The notes beneath the pieces were generated by a model that saw only the letters and a list, made by a program, of their open reading frames with translations, made no database searches and had not been told where the DNA came from. Position numbers and translations under genes: made by a program. A stretch of DNA of 5,581 bases. Source: JBAZDV01 sp041669745. Its GTDB lineage: Archaea; Thermoplasmatota; Thermoplasmata; Methanomassiliicoccales; Methanomethylophilaceae. The stretch is taken from positions 1 to 5,581 of the forward strand of contig JBAYAO010000083.1 of NCBI GenBank assembly GCA_041669745.1, given 5' to 3'. Each line of letters starts with the position of its first letter. Within the stretch, counting starts at the first letter, position 1. Below are positions 4,606 through 5,581 of this stretch, piece by piece.

Positions 4606-5581
4606 ATGGAGACTTCAAAGGAGATATTCACATCCAGAGTCACCAATGATACGTCATACAGGATGCCCGTATTCATGAGGGATCTGACAATCGGTCTGGA
4701 TATCATAGATGTGAAGACCACTGATCTTTTCATACCTGAATACGATCCCAGAATGTCAGCCGACGCGGTCATAGCCTTTCAGAAAAAAACCGGTCAAGAT
4801 GCCGTGGTCGGTTGCATCCATTCGGCTGCATTCGTCACCGAACAGTTCGGGGGTGTGATGAAGTATACGGATTACGGGATACCCAACGTTTTCAGACACC
4901 CGTTCGAGAACGTCATAGATGTGAAGGGTTATGATGCAGTGCCCAAGGGGATGAGTCTCAGGGCAATAGAATCATATTCCATGGTCAGAGACAGGCTGCC
5001 TGATGTCGCTGTGGTGGCAAACGTGACAGGTCCGCTGACGAAGGCCGGTGTCCTTATGGGAGTCGAAAGGCTGGCCATAGCATTGGAAACGGACATCGAC
5101 TATGTCAAGGATGTGACGGCTAAGGCCTTGGAGAACACGTACTGCATATTGGAGAGAATGGATTCTGACGGTTCAATGGATTGTGTCTGGCTTGCTGCGG
5201 CAACAGACAATCCCGATCTATTCGGATGTGATGTCTATTCGGGGTTTGTCCTTGAGAATCTGAGGGATATGGTTGCGAGAATCCACAGGGGGGGCTATCC
5301 GGTGGTTTTCCATCCGCACGGTGTATTTACAAAGGAAGATAATCTGCTTATGCATACAGTCGAGACAGGTATTGACGGATTTCAGTTCGCAGAGGACAAC
5401 GATCCGTCGAAGATATGCGATACCATCGGGAGGAGATGCTCGATTCTGGGGGGAACAAATGTTGTGCCAACGCTTCTTACAGGACCGGAGGAGAAGATAA
5501 GGTCTGAAACGAGAAGGTATATCGATGCATGCAAAGAAACAAGTTACGTCTTTATGAGTTCATGCTCACTTCATAGAGCGA
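4606..5581 (+). CDS. UroD-family (MtaA/MtbA-like) corrinoid methyltransferase, incomplete at the right edge
   Basis: 325 codons lie in the window with no stop. The protein follows the uroporphyrinogen-decarboxylase TIM-barrel family, on the methyltransferase side: an N-terminal MPVFMRDLTIGLDIID (20-35), NVTGPLT (139-145), a YPVVFHPHGVFTKEDN strand-loop (231-246), GIDGFQFAEDNDP (255-267), an LGGTNVVPTLLTGPEEKI strand and turn (281-298) and VFMSSCSLHRA (315-325). Known family: MtaA/MtbA move methyl groups from a corrinoid protein to coenzyme M using zinc held by H-x-C and a later Cys. Here the first motif reads H236-P-H238 and the later Cys is C320, so the metal site, if present, has a His in place of a Cys. 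The substrate is unknown; true heme-pathway UroD is unlikely, as its N-terminal RxPxWxMRQAG motif is absent. The ATG at 4606 fits family alignment and the TATA box at 4575-4582. No corrinoid-protein gene is visible, but the right side is cut off. Confidence 0.85.
   Translation, partial: METSKEIFTSRVTNDTSYRMPVFMRDLTIGLDIIDVKTTDLFIPEYDPRMSADAVIAFQKKTGQDAVVGCIHSAAFVTEQFGGVMKYTDYGIPNVFRHPFENVIDVKGYDAVPKGMSLRAIESYSMVRDRLPDVAVVANVTGPLTKAGVLMGVERLAIALETDIDYVKDVTAKALENTYCILERMDSDGSMDCVWLAAATDNPDLFGCDVYSGFVLENLRDMVARIHRGGYPVVFHPHGVFTKEDNLLMHTVETGIDGFQFAEDNDPSKICDTIGRRCSILGGTNVVPTLLTGPEEKIRSETRRYIDACKETSYVFMSSCSLHRA

Noticed and set aside
4455..4772. Minus-strand frame of 105 codons across the divergent promoter
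   Set aside because: Overlaps both the start of the DUF54 gene and the UroD-family gene, each with strong family motifs; it is a shadow frame.
1..5581. CRISPR array, tRNA, rRNA, insertion sequence, toxin-antitoxin or phage-defence module
   Set aside because: No spaced repeats, tRNA-like cloverleaf, transposase, integrase, terminal repeats or defence-type domains were seen; the genes look like ordinary chromosomal ones.

Overview
The window looks like part of an archaeal chromosome, most likely a euryarchaeal methanogen of the Methanomassiliicoccales (Thermoplasmata) type. Pointers to this are a DUF54/COG1325-type archaeal RNA-binding protein, a CxxC-x17-CxxC zinc-ribbon miniprotein, a UroD-family corrinoid-type methyltransferase, TATA boxes about 26 bases ahead of several start codons (leaderless genes), and GGTGA-type Shine-Dalgarno sites ahead of others. 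All six complete genes stop with TGA or TAA and none with TAG. That would suit an organism that reads TAG as pyrrolysine, but the sample is tiny. The lineage is an inference.

Left part, minus strand (1-1842). Four genes read leftwards: a bacterial-style PC4/YdbC ssDNA-binding protein (1615-1842); 46 bases later a 303-residue HEAT-like helical protein with a C-terminal zinc ribbon (657-1568); then, after a 164-base spacer with two TATA-like boxes, the 63-residue zinc-ribbon protein (301-492); then the first 69 residues of a class I SAM methyltransferase that runs off the left edge (1-207). ydbC and the HEAT gene probably share a transcript.

Middle, plus strand (2068-4116). A 225-base divergent spacer separates ydbC from a six-helix membrane protein of unknown function (2068-2661), which appears leaderless. 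A long interrupted inverted repeat starts at its stop codon and encloses a T-rich terminator-like tract. The next gene (2821-4116) is a CNNM/CorB-type transporter (DUF21, two CBS domains, CorC_HlyC domain), a likely Mg2+ transporter or efflux protein. It sits behind a 159-base spacer rich in small palindromes and direct repeats and holding a 15-codon upstream reading frame.

Right part (4073-5581). The DUF54 RNA-binding gene (4073-4528, minus) converges on the transporter gene and overlaps its last 44 bases. It shares a 77-base bidirectional promoter region with a UroD-family methyltransferase (4606 to the right edge, plus), whose zinc-site motif reads H-x-H rather than the H-x-C of the CoM methyltransferases MtaA/MtbA.

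No rRNA, tRNA, CRISPR array, transposase or integrase was seen. No clear new multi-gene system emerges. The most rewarding items are the altered methyltransferase metal site, the structured spacer ahead of the transporter, and the HEAT/zinc-ribbon protein paired with YdbC.
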